Source of the DNA: Gigaspora rosea
Lineage: Eukaryota > Glomeromycota > Glomeromycetes > Diversisporales > Gigasporaceae
Assembly (NCBI GenBank): GCA_003550325.1
Contig: QKWP01000033.1
Span: 62,001 to 126,000, forward strand
Direction: 5' to 3'
Length of the DNA: 64,000 bases
The notes below the pieces were generated by a model. The model was not told the DNA's origin. It saw only the letters and a list, made by a program, of their open reading frames with translations, and did not search any database. Shown here one piece after another: positions 1 through 11,580 of the stretch. A program made the position numbers and the translations under genes. The stretch's first letter is position 1; each line of letters starts with the position of its first letter.

Positions 1-160
1 TTTCTTTTCTCTCTCATTTCTTTCTTTTCGTTTTTCCTTTTCGCTTCTCCTTTTCTTTTGTTTCCTCCTTTTTGCTTTTCCTTTTTCATCATTTTTCTTT
101 TCGTTCTTTTTTTTTATTTAACTAACACTTTATTTTTTTCTTTCAAATAGTTCTAATTTT
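1..160. repeat. Polypyrimidine-rich low-complexity tract
   Basis: The + strand is almost entirely T and C, with recurring TTTTCGTTTTTCC-like units. No open frame looks protein-like. Its complement resembles the purine-rich filler near 20.1-20.2 kb inside the TA-duplicating element, so it may be the edge of a related repeat that continues outside the window. Confidence 0.6.
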
Positions 161-165
161 TAGTT

Positions 166-290
166 CCTCATGGGGTGGTCTTGTGTTCATCCTCATGGGG
201 TGGTTTTTCGTTTATCCTCGTGAGGTGGTCTTGCATTCATCCTCGTGGGGTGGTCTTGTGTTTGTTCTCATAGGGTTGTCTTGTGCGTTT
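166..290. repeat. 25-bp minisatellite, five copies
   Basis: Units begin at 166, 191, 216, 241 and 266 with CCTCATGGGGTGGTCTTGTG-like sequence and an exact 25-bp period. The last unit is degenerate. The open frame that crosses it exists only because of the repeat and is not called as a gene. Confidence 0.9.
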
Positions 291-299
291 CCCCGGCGT

Positions 300-950
300 T
301 TCTGTGGTGCTTGTTTGGTAGATAGTTTCTTTTGGTTTTTTTTTTTTATTTTTTTTATTCTTAACTAACTTTTTTTTTCTTTTATTTACTTTTCTTCTTC
401 CAGTATGTTTTCATCGTTGGAGTTGTTGCTCTTGGAGTTAAATTTGTCGTTGTCATCTTGGCTTTAAGTCGTCGGTGCTTGTGGCTTCGTCGTGGTTTTT
501 GGTGCTGTTGATACTTCGTTAGTGCTTATAATTTCGTAGTGTAGATTAGAGTAGTGTTAGGGTTTGGATGTTCGTCACTTTGTGTATTTTTTTTTTTTTT
601 TTATTCATAGTGTTGTAGTGCGATTTATCGTTTATTGTATTTTTCTTGTTTTTTTTTTCTTTTTTTTTTTTAAATAAAAAAATCTTAAAAATTAAAATTT
701 TTTAATAAAATTTGCAATTGATCTGATGTTGATTGGTCAGTTCTGAGCAATTGATCATGTGTTCACATGATCAGTTTTGATTGGTCGATTGCAGGGATGC
801 ATGACCATGCAGGTGCACGGAATTCTTAAACCCTTTATTTATAATAATTAATAATTTAATAATAATTAATTATTTATTTTAGATACAAGAAAATTTACCT
901 TATTGTTCGACATTATTGCATAGATCATCAAAAAGAAAAAAATGCGGTAA
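300..950. other. Non-coding stretch, T-rich, with a perfect hairpin at 752-773
   Basis: No gene is visible. The left half is T/G-rich. At 752-773 TGATCATGTG and its exact complement CACATGATCA are separated by TT, and copies of TGATTGGTC flank this. It may be a relic repeat, but no element ends could be defined. Confidence 0.5.
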
Positions 951-1699
951 GGGCGCTGACATTTATTAGGTAATATTTTAGGGGGTAGGGGGTCAAGAAA
1001 AATCTTATCTTAGTTAAATTTAATTGGCCAAAATTCTATTTATAGATCTTACCTGGAGGTGGGGCAGTGTTGGCTCCTGGACTAGACTAGTCCAGTGGAC
1101 CACTACTGGACTGGACTAGTCCAGTCCAGTTTCAGTACTTACTGGAACTGGACCTAAATAATAAATATATATACAAATCAAAATAAATTAAATTTATAAA
1201 ATTTTATAACTATATTTACATATTGTATAAGATTTGTCTAACTATACAATATATTAATTTGCATTTATTACTTAAATAGATTCAAATAATCTGCATGTAT
1301 GTAATATAGATCATTTACTATAAGCCTGTAGAGTAATTAATAAGTAATTATTACAATTCATTGAAAACAATTAATTAATATTAAAAGTAGTTTGCTGGTT
1401 TTTAAATTTATTATCATATTTTATACAATGAATCTTTAGTTAGTGTATGCTTCTGAAAATAAGGATAATTTTGTATACAAAAAATCTTGAGTAGCTTATT
1501 TTTGGATATAATCAATTTGTAGTTAATCGCAATAGTTGTTACATAGTAAAGTCTAAATTCTAATATGTAAATTGATTATTAGAGTCAAGTAAACATGTTT
1601 GAGAGAATAAGCTATACATATCCTAAAAGTTTCATCTAAATAGGAATACTTTTTATTATTTGACTTTTAATTTTTATATTCAACAAATATAATTTGTTA

Positions 1700-2132
1700 T
1701 CAAAAAAAAAAAAAACACAACTCACTCCTGCAGATCCCTCAACCAAAAATTCCAGGAAACATAACTATGGAAAAGTGCTAAAGTGCACTAAGAAACACGT
1801 CCGGAAGCACTAAGAAAAAAGAAAGAGTTTTGGCAGACACATTAGGTCCTAAAAGGAACAGAAAAACGAGTGTCGGGCGAGTGTACTGTATTAAAAAAAC
1901 ACCAAAATCTCTCCAAAAATTTGCTTGCGAAGTCAAAAAAGAGGGCGGCCCACAATCGTGTTTCTGCAGATCAGTCAAGTTACATATACAAACGTGACGA
2001 ACAAACAAAGAAGCAGACACGTATATCAGACAAAAAAACACGTGCATTACACAAATAAACACGTGCAAATTAACATGTAAAATACAGGAACACGTAAATT
2101 AGAAATTTCTAGAACAAGCGAACCAACAACCA
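1700..2132 (+). other. LINE-A 5' untranslated region
   Basis: There is no convincing frame before the ATG at 2133. The second half repeats AACACGTGCA-like units (about 2030-2100), which could be E-box-like regulatory sites of the LINE promoter. This is inference from sequence only. Confidence 0.45.
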
Positions 2133-3227
2133 ATGGCCAAAGACAAGTACAAAATAAGACCTGGATATATGTTGGGAAAAGTATTAGAGAGGTCAAGAAA
2201 CTACTTGGGCCAGCTAGGAAATACCGAACTAATCGAAGCATTGGAAAATACAAAAATCGAATACACGCGAACTGACAGATATACAGCACTTTTGTTTGCT
2301 GCAGATACAATGGATATAGCAGCAATTAGAATCTTGGGAGAAGTAATAAACAGAGTTGACAAGACTAGTAAACTCAAAGATTTTAGATACAGAACAGAAG
2401 ATGTAGAGCCACAGAATGTAATAGAAAATGAAGAAAGAAGCAGGAAAAAAAGAAAAGGTAGGATAATGCTAAAGATTACAGAGATAGAGAATGGTCCCAA
2501 GAATACGAAAACTAAGGTACACAGACAGTGTGAGATTGTGCCAATGGAAGAAGAAAAAGATGCCACAATTACTAAACAGCAAGCAGAAGAAAATAATGCT
2601 AAAAACATAAAGAAGCTAAAAATATGCATCAAAGGGAAGTTGCAAGGAAAATAGAAGAAAGTAAAGAAACTTCAAAGGAAGAACTGATGCAAGAAATAGA
2701 AAAAGAAGGACCAGAAGAGAATAGGGCCCAGATAGAACCAAAGGCTAGTCAAACAAGGGAACTAGAAATAGTTGGTACGCCGCTAGAACAGAGTATATGG
2801 GCACCTAGCAATTGACCATGCAGCGACCAGATGCCAGTAAGCACAAGAATTCCTGTATGCAATATCCCAGGTAAAAAGAAAGAAGAAAGATTAAAAATGA
2901 TAAAGTGAATATTGAAGGACAACAAGCATATCATGAAAGTAGAGGAAACCTTTAAAAAAGGTAATGCATGGGTGGAGCTGTACTTTGATTGCGAAAATGG
3001 TAGAAAAGAAGCAATAAATAGAATAGAGCGAAAAGACGACGGATGGTTTAAGCTAATCCCAGATGAAGGAAAAAGTACAAAAGGAAGTACTGAAAAACCA
3101 GAAGAAAAAAGAGCAACGGAAGCTTTGGACAAGAAAATAGTTGAGGAAAGCCCATTAGAGAAAAGAGCAGTACTTACAATATGGACCTACCAGAAAGAGT
3201 AAGCAAACAAGAGCTAGAAAGTATAAG

Positions 3228-3522
3228 AGGACCCCGGACATGTAGTACAGAGGCATACGTTACGCATTTCAGCAAAAACCCTAAAATTTGAAAAGCAAAA
3301 AATCAGTTTTTGGCAATTATCTTGGCATCCAGTGGTCCAATTTGAATGAAATTTTTTTAAAATGAAGCTTTTAGTGAGGCGCATCTAACAAAAAAAAGTT
3401 TATTCAATTCTGATTACTGGATCAAAAGTTATTTAAATAAATAGATTTTGTCGTTTTTAGCAAATTAGGTCAAAATTGGCCAAAATCCAGTTATGACCTA
3501 TATGAGAGATATTCGGGGTTCT
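3228..3522. mobile_element. 295-bp MITE in LINE-A ORF1 (AGGACCCCG ends)
   Basis: Ends are AGGACCCCGGACAT and the inverse of AGAACCCCGAATAT. The 8-bp flanks AGTATAAG (3220-3227) and AGTACAAG (3523-3530) differ by one base. The ends match those of the 179-bp MITE at 23345-23523 in LINE-B, so one MITE family has hit both LINEs. Removal closes the ORF1 frame. Confidence 0.8.
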
Positions 3523-4234
3523 AGTACAAGTAAAAAAATGGGGAATGTTCAAAGTATACGAATTAAACGTAGCAGGAATAGAGCACTTGCAGTAGTAGAA
3601 CTGAATGAAAAAATATCGGAAACAAACTTACTATTGGTAGTTTCATTAGCAAATGGCAAATTAGCAGAATATCAGCTGGAAGAGAAGACTACAAAGAGAG
3701 AGATACAAGATATTGGCACATAACAAAACTGCACGAAATCCCAGAAGGGGCGTCGGAGACACTACTACTGTGATGCTTAAAGCAGAAAGAAGTAAAAGCA
3801 GTATATATGCCAAAAAGAAGAAGTGGAAGTATGAAGCAAAGTGCAGTAATCACCTTTGGAAAACAAGAAGAACTAGAAAGAGCAAGAGAGAAACCAGTCC
3901 AATACAACAACTGGACTCTTAATTGGTCAGAAGAAAAGAAGAAAGTATTTTAGAAAAAGGAAATACTAGATGAAGAGACAAGGAAAAGCAGGACCATGAA
4001 AGGAAAAGAAGTGGTCAAGATGGAAGTTACGACAGGCAAGAAGGTAGAAACAAAAACACCCCTGTCGGAGTGTAGTGATCATAAAGAAAAAGAAAAAGAA
4101 CAAAAGAAACAAGACAGGGTTTATAAGGAAGTAGAAGATATCAAAGCAAGACTAAACAAACATTGCTAAAGATCATGGAAAAGCTTGATGAAATGAGCAC
4201 AGAGTGGGTCAAGCCCACTCAGAGCTCCTGAGGG

Positions 4235-4507
4235 CAGTGTTGTACACGGACATTGTCCCGCTGATTTTTCAGGGACGCGGACAGTCCGGGACGGGACGTC
4301 CGGGACATGTCCGCAATAATGTCCCAACATGATGGACATGTCCGCCGGGTAAAACCAATCAAATTGCGGAATTATACGAATTTTATTGGTTGATGATCAC
4401 GTGTTTAGTCGCCAAATGTCCGGGACAAAAAAAATTCTGGGCGGACATGTCCCGGACGTCCCGTCCCGGACTGTCCGCCGTCTGTGCCGTGTCCCATGAC
4501 AACACTG
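4235..4507. mobile_element. 273-bp GC-rich hAT MITE in LINE-A (CAGTGTTGT ends)
   Basis: A perfect 8-bp TSD CCTGAGGG is at 4227-4234 and 4508-4515. Ends are CAGTGTTGT and ACAACACTG, nearly the termini of the larger hAT element at 1065-10922. The interior is saturated with the palindromic motif TGTCCGGGACG and its complement. It is markedly more G+C-rich than the LINE around it. Confidence 0.9.
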
Positions 4508-4754
4508 CCTGAGGGTGCCCAAGTTGAACAAATGGATATAGATAGAGAGATTGGAGAATTCCTGCAAGAAGAAAGAAGAATATTCGAGGAAGAAGAAGAA
4601 GAAAGGTCTCACTATCTAACAAAGGGAAGTTGCAGGAAAGGAAAAGAGAAAACAAAAGAAGTACAGGTGAAGCAAGAGACCCTAAGAGAAAAATGGAAAA
4701 GCAAAGGTAGAAAGGAGATGAAACTTGCTTGCCACAATGTAACGAATTAAAGAT

Positions 4755-7700
4755 GAAGGGCTAGAAAATGGAAAATTTACTCTGTTGGGCAGAAGAGGAA
4801 GAACCACAATACTAGGAGTAACAGAAACGAATGTAACAGAAAAAGAAGTGAAGTTTCTAATAAGGAGTTCGAATAGAAAGTACATTGGCCACTGGACAAG
4901 TACAGATAAAGAAAAGAAAAAAGGCTCAGGGGTAGGAATTTTAATAGAAGAGCAATGGGAGAAGCATGTAGGCGCAGTGAAAAAGATAAACGAGTATATG
5001 CTCGAAGTAACACTATATTTTAAGCAGTTGGAACTTGTAATAATAGTTGTCTATATACCGCCGAATGACAAAGCAATAGTGAAGAAAATCCAACAGAGGA
5101 TTGTAGAAGTAGTCTACAAAAAGAAAGAGAGGATGCAGATAGTCATAATGGGTGACTTTAACCACATAGTGGACAACATATTGTATAGACAGCACCCACA
5201 GTCGGTAAACTACAAAAGATTGCCAATCTTCAAATGGCTTAAAAAACAGGCTTTTAAAGACACATACAGAGAACTGTATCCAACAAGCCAGACCTTTATA
5301 TGGTCGAATGAAGAATCTGCAACTAGAATAGACTACATATGGTTATCCAGCTGTTTAGCTTCTGGACTTCAAGAAGTAGCAGTAGAAGAAGCGAAAGGCA
5401 TCACAGATAGTGATCACAAAATAATTGTGGCAGAAGTATGGATAGGACATGTGATAGCAGAAACTAGTAAAGCAGAGGCAAGAAAGAAAGGACATTCAAG
5501 AACAGTCTACCTATACGACAAAGCAACAGAAGAGAACTGGGAGGACTACGCCCAGTCACTGCAGAAACAGTTGGATAAAAAGAACATAATAGATCTCCTA
5601 CAAATCCAAGTAGGCAAAGAAAAGGAATGTATAACCAGATTGAACCTTGTATGGGATACAATAGAGAAGTCAATTCTTATAGCTGCAAACGAGAATATAC
5701 CAAAAAAGAAAATATATAATACAGCAGCAAACAGAAGAGGTGGCACCAAAATACATAGACCAGATGCGTGCATAGTAGAGCTACAAAAATTAATCAAGCA
5801 TGCGAAAAAGAAGAAAGGACAAGAAGTTCTAAGCTGTGAGAAAGCAGAGGTGAATGAAAAGTTGAAAAGAATAAGTATGCAAAAGGGTATAAGCCTTCCG
5901 AAGTTACATAGACAATGGTCTGAGGCATGGATAGAAGATACAAAAGGCTGGTGGCAAATACTTAATGAGAAGAGAAAGAAAGAGTGGGAACGGGAACAGA
6001 GAAAGCAGATTGAAGAAAGTATCGACAAAAGGTGTGCAATGATTGGCACAGAACAAGGGAAAATGATCACCAGTTTACTAAACAGACCATATAAGAAAAT
6101 AGTGCTCGATAGATTCCTGGAAGAAACAGGAGAGAGGGCCTGCCTACAGACAGAACCAGAAGCGGTAAAGATAGGAGTAGCAGAGCACTACAAAAAGCAG
6201 TTCAGAAAGAGACAAACGAAGTTAGAGGAAATGGAAACGAAATGGCGAGAGATATATAAACCGCAAAAATGGATAGAAGAAAATTGGTACGACAAAGTAG
6301 AGGAAGAGGTAGATGAAGATGAATGGAAAGAAATACTAGGAGAATTAAGAATAGGAACTGCGCCTGGTCTATCTGGTATAAGCTACATAATGATTAAACG
6401 CGCAGGAAATCAGACTCAACGGATATTTAGAGGGATGGCAAGCTTGTGCATAATGACAGGAGAAATACCATCTAAGTGGAAAGTCGCACAAGTGTATCCA
6501 ATAGCGAAAGATGTGGAATGGGGATACAGCCTAAATAATATTAGACCAATAGCACTGATTGAAACGTTCTGAAAAGTTGTAACAAAAGTAATAACCAAAA
6601 GACTGGCCAAAGTAATGATAGAAAGAGAAATACTCAGAGGACCCAACTATGCAGGACTTCCAGGAAACTCTACTGAACAACCAGTACATGTTTTAAACAT
6701 GATAATGGAAGAGGCAAAAGAGAAGAAGAAAGAAGTATGGATATTACTTCAAGATATGAAGAAGGCCTTTGACTCGGTCTCATTAGAAAGCCTAGAATTA
6801 GCACTCCGAAGAGTTAAAATACCGGAGAAAATAATAAAGTATATCCTAAGTTTGTTCCACGAAAGAAGACTACGAATAATCACAGCACATGGTCTAACAG
6901 AAGAAGTAATAGCAGGGGATGGAATAGATCAGGGGGAAGTAATTTCACCCCTGATCTGGCGACTATTCTATGACCCCCTGCTAACAAGAGTGCAAGAAGA
7001 AAGAAAATTAGGCTACATAGTGGAACAAAAACCAGGCCAAGGAACGCAGTGCAATAGTATTACAAAGTATCGTCAAGCAGCAATTGCCTACGCGGACGAT
7101 ACAACTTGGATCGCAAATAGCAAAGAACAATTAATAGAGATCATTAGAATAGCAGAGGAGTTCTTCCAAGCTAATGATATCGAGATAAACGGATCCAAGT
7201 CAAAGTTGTTGACCATGAACACAAAGTGCAAAGCAGAGGAAAAAGAAGTAAATTTTGGTAAAAGTATGGTAAAGAAAAGTCCAGGAACAAGATAGTAAGA
7301 TCTCTGGAGGTATGGTTAAACAACAAAATGCATGAAAATCTAGTCAAAAAGAAAGCAAAAGGTGTAGTACAACAGATAATTATGGACCTGCGGTACAAGA
7401 AGATGACATCAAGCCAGATAGCTTACATAAATAACATGGTAGTAATACCAAGGCTGAGTTACATGTTACAGCTAACAAAAATATCTAAGAGAGGGTTGAA
7501 TAAGATACATCAACAAATAATAGGCCTAGTAAAGCAGAAGTACAATATAATAAGAACATTAGAAAATTGTGTAATAAAACACAAAGATCTTGGCAGCTGT
7601 AGAACACTACAACAAGAAATAGTAATGAAACAAATAAGCGGCCTGATAAATAGATTAAATCAACAGAATAGTCTCGGGCATTTGACAAAACTGAGAATAA

Positions 7701-8160
7701 CGCAGGGCTGCCAGAAGGCAGGTTTAACACAAGATATCTGGAAAACCACAAGCCTGCCAGAAGATAGTAGCTGTTGGAGAAATAATTTAGCCTGCCTGAT
7801 AATAACAAAAGCGAAAGATTTAGGTATAAACATAAGAACAGAAAGTAGCCTTTGGACAGTTCATAGTTATGGCGTCAAATTGCAGGAGTTACTTGAGGCA
7901 CAGACATGGAAAAAGTGCTGTGACCAAGTAGGTGAAGCCGGCGTCCTGTACCTAAATCAATTGCTCAATATAAATAAGACAAGCCTAATCACGTGGCAAC
8001 AGTACAAAAGCTATAAAGGCTGTCTAAGTAAAGGTAAATAGGCAGAGTGGTTCAAAAAATTAGAAGCAAAAGTCCTTGAAGAAGTAGGAAGCAGAAAAGT
8101 CAAAAGTTGGTTTGATACCAAAGAGAGGAATGTGCAAGCATTGGAAGTAGGCTAGAGCAA
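4755..8160 (+). pseudogene. LINE-A ORF2, endonuclease and reverse transcriptase part
   Basis: The frame from 4785 begins inside an apurinic-type endonuclease/exonuclease/phosphatase domain: the acidic GVTETN motif, then GDFN, RIDYIW and SDHKII are visible. The reverse transcriptase follows with [38 protein letters not shown] and the catalytic AYADDTTW box, all in family order. A TGA at 6570-6572 interrupts between NNIRPIALIETF and KVVTK. A second break lies at about 7293-7325, and a TAG at 8039-8041 ends the RT thumb/linker. These breaks make the copy inactive as annotated, although the catalytic aspartates of RT are kept. In the family this enzyme nicks target DNA and primes cDNA synthesis there. 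Confidence 0.9.
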
Positions 8161-8187
8161 GTTATCAAATGATAGAAGAAGAAAGGT

Positions 8188-9708
8188 GTGGATAATATAC
8201 GGACCGCCGGAGGACAAGAAAGTAGAAAGAATACGCACGAAAGAAGGAAAGAAGGAAAGAAGATACAAGTAGAGCATTGGAAAATGCAAGATATAGACAG
8301 AGAAGTGGCGACCAAGATTGAAGAATGCAGCGGATGTGAAATAATGGATGAAGAATATAGAAATAAGAATGAAGATCCATATCGATGCTACCATTGGATA
8401 GAGAGAAGTGACCAAGTAAAAGTAATACCAGAGGTACTTGTAGATAAAAAGAACAAAAAAATCAAGGTAGCGATAGAACAACTCAGAAAGAATATAAAAG
8501 ATGAAAAATGGAGAGAAGAAGAAAGTAAGCTATTGGTGATAGAAATATTAGAAGAATTAGAAGTAGAGCTGATTAAAAAGCAAAAGTTGCCCACAAGTGT
8601 TAAAGAAGAGTTGATAGAAATATGGAAAAGAAATCAGAGGAGAAATAGAGAGAAGTATACAATTTATACAGATAGAGCAGTAAATATAGAAAATGAGAAC
8701 GATCCATTAAGTAGACATATGGGAATAGGTTGGGTTCAGACAAACGAAGCATGTAATTGGGCAAAAGAAGAAGTAGATCTAGGAATAGAAGGTTGGCCAA
8801 CGTCAACGCTAGCAGAATTAATGGCAATATGGGTAGCAAGCCTTACAATACCAGAAGGAAAGAAAGTTGAAATACACACAGATAGCAGCACAGCAATAAG
8901 GGTTGTCAGCAGAGAACTGAACGGCACAGGTAGAAGCAAAACGCAGAAGAAGAAAAATGCAATATGGATGGTCAAGATCGCAGATATCATCCAAACAAAG
9001 AAACTGCAGGTTGAGTTCACAAAGGTGAAGAGTTACAGTGAAGACAAGTGGAATGACAGAGCAGATAAGCTTGCAAAAGAAGGTTTAAGGTGTAAAAGGA
9101 GAATATGTACAGAAGAGATCAGTTGTAGTGAGATAGAATATAGACTAGAATGGGGAAATAAGCAGATAGATGTACCAGATAGGCTGCTTTGTAAGTTGAT
9201 AATAAATGCAAGAGTAAGGGCAGAATGGAAAGAGACACAGGCAATTAGGAATATAGAGCCCGAGTTAAATAGCACTAAGTACAGATGGACCTACTTCTGG
9301 GAGAAAATGAGAGCAACGAAGGGAGTAAGGTGCACTACAAGAAGAAGCAGTGCAAGAAGAAGTGCAGCCTTAAAATGTGTGATGGACAAGCTTCCAATCC
9401 TAGTAGAGCTCAATAAAAGAAGACCAGACCAATATATGACAACAGAGTGTCAAGTATGCCAGGAGAAGAGCAAAGAGACGCAAGAGCACTTGGCCAGGTG
9501 CAGTAAACAGAAGAGCTTATGGAAGAGGATACAAAAGGTGGCTATAGCGACAGCGTGGAAGGGGCTAGAGGAGAAGGAAAAAGCTCGAGTACTACCCTAT
9601 ATATTGTATATATCCCTCTATGGAGAAACAGAAGAAGAGGAAGTTCAAGGAAGGCAGGCGCTAATAAAGGGACTAATCTCAAACGAGAGCTACCAAAAAG
9701 TATCATAG
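8188..9708 (+). pseudogene. LINE-A ORF2, RNase H domain and CCHC knuckle
   Basis: This is a continuous 506-codon frame. The RNase H-like core reads YTIYTD, then TLAELMAI, then EIHTDSSTAI, then WNDRADKLAKEG, giving the expected acidic D-E-D-D series in order. The usual Gly after the first Asp is Arg (TDRAV rather than TDGA/TDGS), which could weaken activity. Near the C-terminus a C-x2-C-x8-H-x4-C zinc knuckle (CQVCQEKSKETQEHLARC) is present. The matching LINE-B segment keeps the SETQNHLAEC half. RNase H in such LINEs removes the RNA strand during cDNA synthesis. The frame is separated from the RT part by stops, so it is one degraded ORF2 rather than a separate gene. Confidence 0.88.
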
Positions 9709-9711
9709 CTG

Positions 9712-10026
9712 TTGAAGAAAAATTCGAGAGAAAAATTCATAAGAATAATAGTTAAAACAGCTTGGGATACTTTTTACAAACAAGTATGGAGGATCCGATA
9801 TGAAAGAATAAGTGAATGGGAAAAGGTGCAAGGTATAACAAGTAAGATGAAAAGGAGAGCTCCAATTCAGAAAAATATAAGAGCGCCAAAAGGGGGAGAT
9901 CAACAAGCAAAAGAAATGAAAAAGAAGCAAGAAGAAGAAAAAGAAGTAAGAGTAAAAAAAGAAGTTAGGAAGACAGTAATGGGACTTGTCATAGAAGGGA
10001 GAAGACCCTTCTATTACGGACTTTAG
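9712..10026 (+). pseudogene. LINE-A ORF2 C-terminal tail, frameshifted
   Basis: This is a 104-codon Lys/Glu-rich frame ending RRPFYYGL, directly after the stop of the RNase H frame and probably its original C-terminus. The minus-strand T/C-rich stretch at 17.85-18.1 kb is the equivalent tail in LINE-B. No domain is recognised. Confidence 0.6.
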
Positions 10027-10211
10027 GTAGTCAGACAAGCAATCTGCTCTAAGAGAGCAGTGCAGTAGGTCGCACTTAGATACCATTAGGGTGGCCGAAT
10101 AATGCTAAGCTTAAATATTAGGTAGTTCTATGTAGTTGCAATTATGTAATTTTATAGTTGCAAATATGTAATTTTAAGAAACTTAATAAAGTATTAGCGT
10201 GACTGCTTAAG

Positions 10212-10212
<1 letters not shown>

Positions 10213-10240
<28 letters not shown>
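10213..10240. repeat. A-run and (TA)n tail of LINE-A
   Basis: An A-run grades into (TA)n immediately before the right target-site duplication, as expected for a LINE 3' tail. Confidence 0.8.
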
Positions 10241-10243
<3 letters not shown>

Positions 10244-11007
10244 TAATTTGTTAATAAAATTATAGTTTCTTTGTTGAACATAAAAATTAAAATCCAATCA
10301 ATAAAAAGTTTTTTAATTTTGTTGTAAATTTCAGAATATGGTGAGTCAGTAGAAAAGTGACAAATTTATTAAATAAATTTGTTTCTTTTTTATTGACTTC
10401 TTCCATATATTTATTTTGACCTCCTGAATAAGTTTATCTAAGTGACCTTAATTGATTTTCTTAGTAAAGTTTGTACTTTACTATGTAGCAACTTATATTA
10501 ATTATGGGTAGCTTATTTTAGAATCAAAGATGTGTTTGAGTTTTTTGACTAAAAGAGGAGTAATATATTTTTAGAGATGGCTTATTTTTAGCAATATACA
10601 GTACTTTAATTAATCATAGTGCTTGTGTGTGATCTTAACCACTTTAATCTTAATCTTTTATATATATTCCCATGATATTAAAATTCCCAACAGGTACTAG
10701 TAGTACAAGTAATTTTTCTAGAATAAGGTAAAAATGGATCTTAGTGATACATTACTATTTAGCAATTAGCATATATGTACAAATTATAACCTATAGCCAA
10801 TAAAAAATTTTTTAGACAAATCACATAAAAACTGGACTGGACTGGAACTGGACCTAATTCCAATGAAACAGTTCAGTCCAGCCCAGTTTTTAAAACTGGA
10901 CTTAGGACTGTACCCAACACTGAGGTGGGGGGTAAGCCCCTATAGTGACTGAATATTAGGTAATAAATGTCAGCACCTTATGTAATTGTTATTAAAATTT
11001 ATTTTAA

Positions 11008-11523
11008 GGGTAGGGGGTACATAGATCATTTATCATATGATTTTTGTGGTACAATGAAATTTATATAGAAATTGAAAATGTGCTACTAATAAAACTTTTT
11101 ATAGTTGCAACCAAATTTGACTAAAATTTTATAATATATAGAATAAAACGCATGTTTTATAATAGTAAAATTTTAATATAGTATATATTTAAAAAAATTA
11201 TACTTCTATATATCATAAAGTTTCCCCTAGTTGGCTCAAATTTCACCTAGTTACACAAAATTATTAATTTTGATTGGTTGATATCATATGATCATCATAT
11301 AATTTTGTAAACAACTTTCGATACCTAAAGTTTAAATCTTTATAACTTGATGAATATTCAACCAATTTTAATAATTTTACTATTTTTAGAATCACAAAAA
11401 CCTGCTCTATATTTTTATTTAATAGTTTAAATAATTTGCTTAAAAAATTTTTTACTAAACTTTAAAAAGAAAAAATCGATACCACAAAAATCATATGATA
11501 AATGATCTACATACCCCCTACCC
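11008..11523. mobile_element. 516-bp MITE with about 45-bp inverted ends, TTAA flanks
   Basis: Left GGGTAGGGGGTACATAGATC and right GATCTACATACCCCCTACCC start long near-perfect inverted repeats that continue through CATTTATCATATGATTTTTG. The flanks are TTAA at 11004-11007 and 11524-11527, suggesting a piggyBac-like duplication, although the GGG start is not the classical CCC. There is no coding content. Confidence 0.75.
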
Positions 11524-11580
11524 TTAAAAATATTTTATAAATCATATTTTTATTTAGATTATATCTATATAATTTACCTA

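Larger units (their letters stand above)
2133..4750 (+). pseudogene. LINE-A ORF1, broken, RRM-like nucleic-acid-binding protein
   Basis: Open segments occur at 2133-2654, 2624-2815, 2912-3202, 3493-3723 and 4484-4750. The proteins are Lys/Glu-rich and strongly charged. The segment around 2912-3202 and the one crossing the MITE at 3228 look RRM-like: a motif reading LPERVSKQEL is followed, after removing the MITE and one TSD copy, by GNVQSIRIKRSRNRALAVVE in the same frame. LINE-B has the matching motif LPYYVSKKEI near 44.6 kb on the minus strand. ORF1 proteins of LINEs bind the element RNA. Several frameshifts separate the segments, so this copy is unlikely to make a full protein. The RRM assignment is tentative and rests on pattern alone. 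Confidence 0.65.
1700..10240 (+). mobile_element. LINE-A: full-length non-LTR retrotransposon with RNase H
   Basis: A 13-bp target-site duplication ATATAATTTGTTA occurs at 1687-1699 and 10241-10253. The element runs 5' to 3' on the + strand and ends in an A-rich and (TA)n tail at 10213-10240. Layout is ORF1 with nucleic-acid-binding-like segments, then ORF2 with endonuclease, reverse transcriptase, RNase H and a CCHC knuckle. This order resembles RNase-H-bearing fungal LINEs (Tad1/I-like); clade placement is an inference. Several stops and frameshifts, plus two MITEs in ORF1, make it a dead copy, but the catalytic residues of RT are intact. LINE-B (17520-44777) is a relative. Confidence 0.92.
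1065..10922. mobile_element. Non-autonomous hAT element carrying LINE-A
   Basis: A perfect 8-bp target-site duplication AGGTGGGG lies at 1057-1064 and 10923-10930. Termini are CAGTGTTGG and CCAACACTG. Subterminal DNA on both sides is packed with the self-complementary motif CTGGACTAGTCCAG and variants (1078-1135 and 10830-10905). Once LINE-A is subtracted the element is about 1.3 kb and encodes nothing recognisable, so it would depend on a transposase elsewhere. Superfamily assignment rests on the 8-bp TSD and short CAG-type termini. Confidence 0.88.
951..10977. mobile_element. PIF/Harbinger-like MITE, split by a nested hAT and LINE
   Basis: Ends are inverted: GGGCGCTGACATTTATTA at 951 and its near-complement ending at 10977. 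Flanks are TAA on the left and TTA on the right, consistent with a decayed 3-bp TWA duplication. Without the hAT element inside it, only about 170 bp remain, a MITE. Terminal and subterminal sequence (poly-G runs such as AGGGGGTAGGGGG) matches the 153-bp element at 42034-42186 and resembles the ends of the block at 23798-41821, so the three appear to be one family. The superfamily is inferred from the TSD length and the GGG start. Confidence 0.7.

Noticed and set aside
183..368. 61-codon frame at the window start
   Set aside because: It is created by the 25-bp minisatellite and a T-run; Phe/Val/Gly repeats only.
2201..2632. Hydrophobic minus-strand frames opposite LINE-A (also 5546-6070, 8152-8481, 8736-9020)
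   Set aside because: They are complements of purine-rich Lys/Glu/Arg codons of the LINE proteins, which always give Ser/Leu/Phe-rich shadows.
11004..11527. Assigning the GGGTAGGGGG MITE to the PIF-like family at 951
   Set aside because: It shares G-runs, but the flanks are TTAA on both sides and the terminal 20 bp differ; kept as a separate piggyBac-like candidate.
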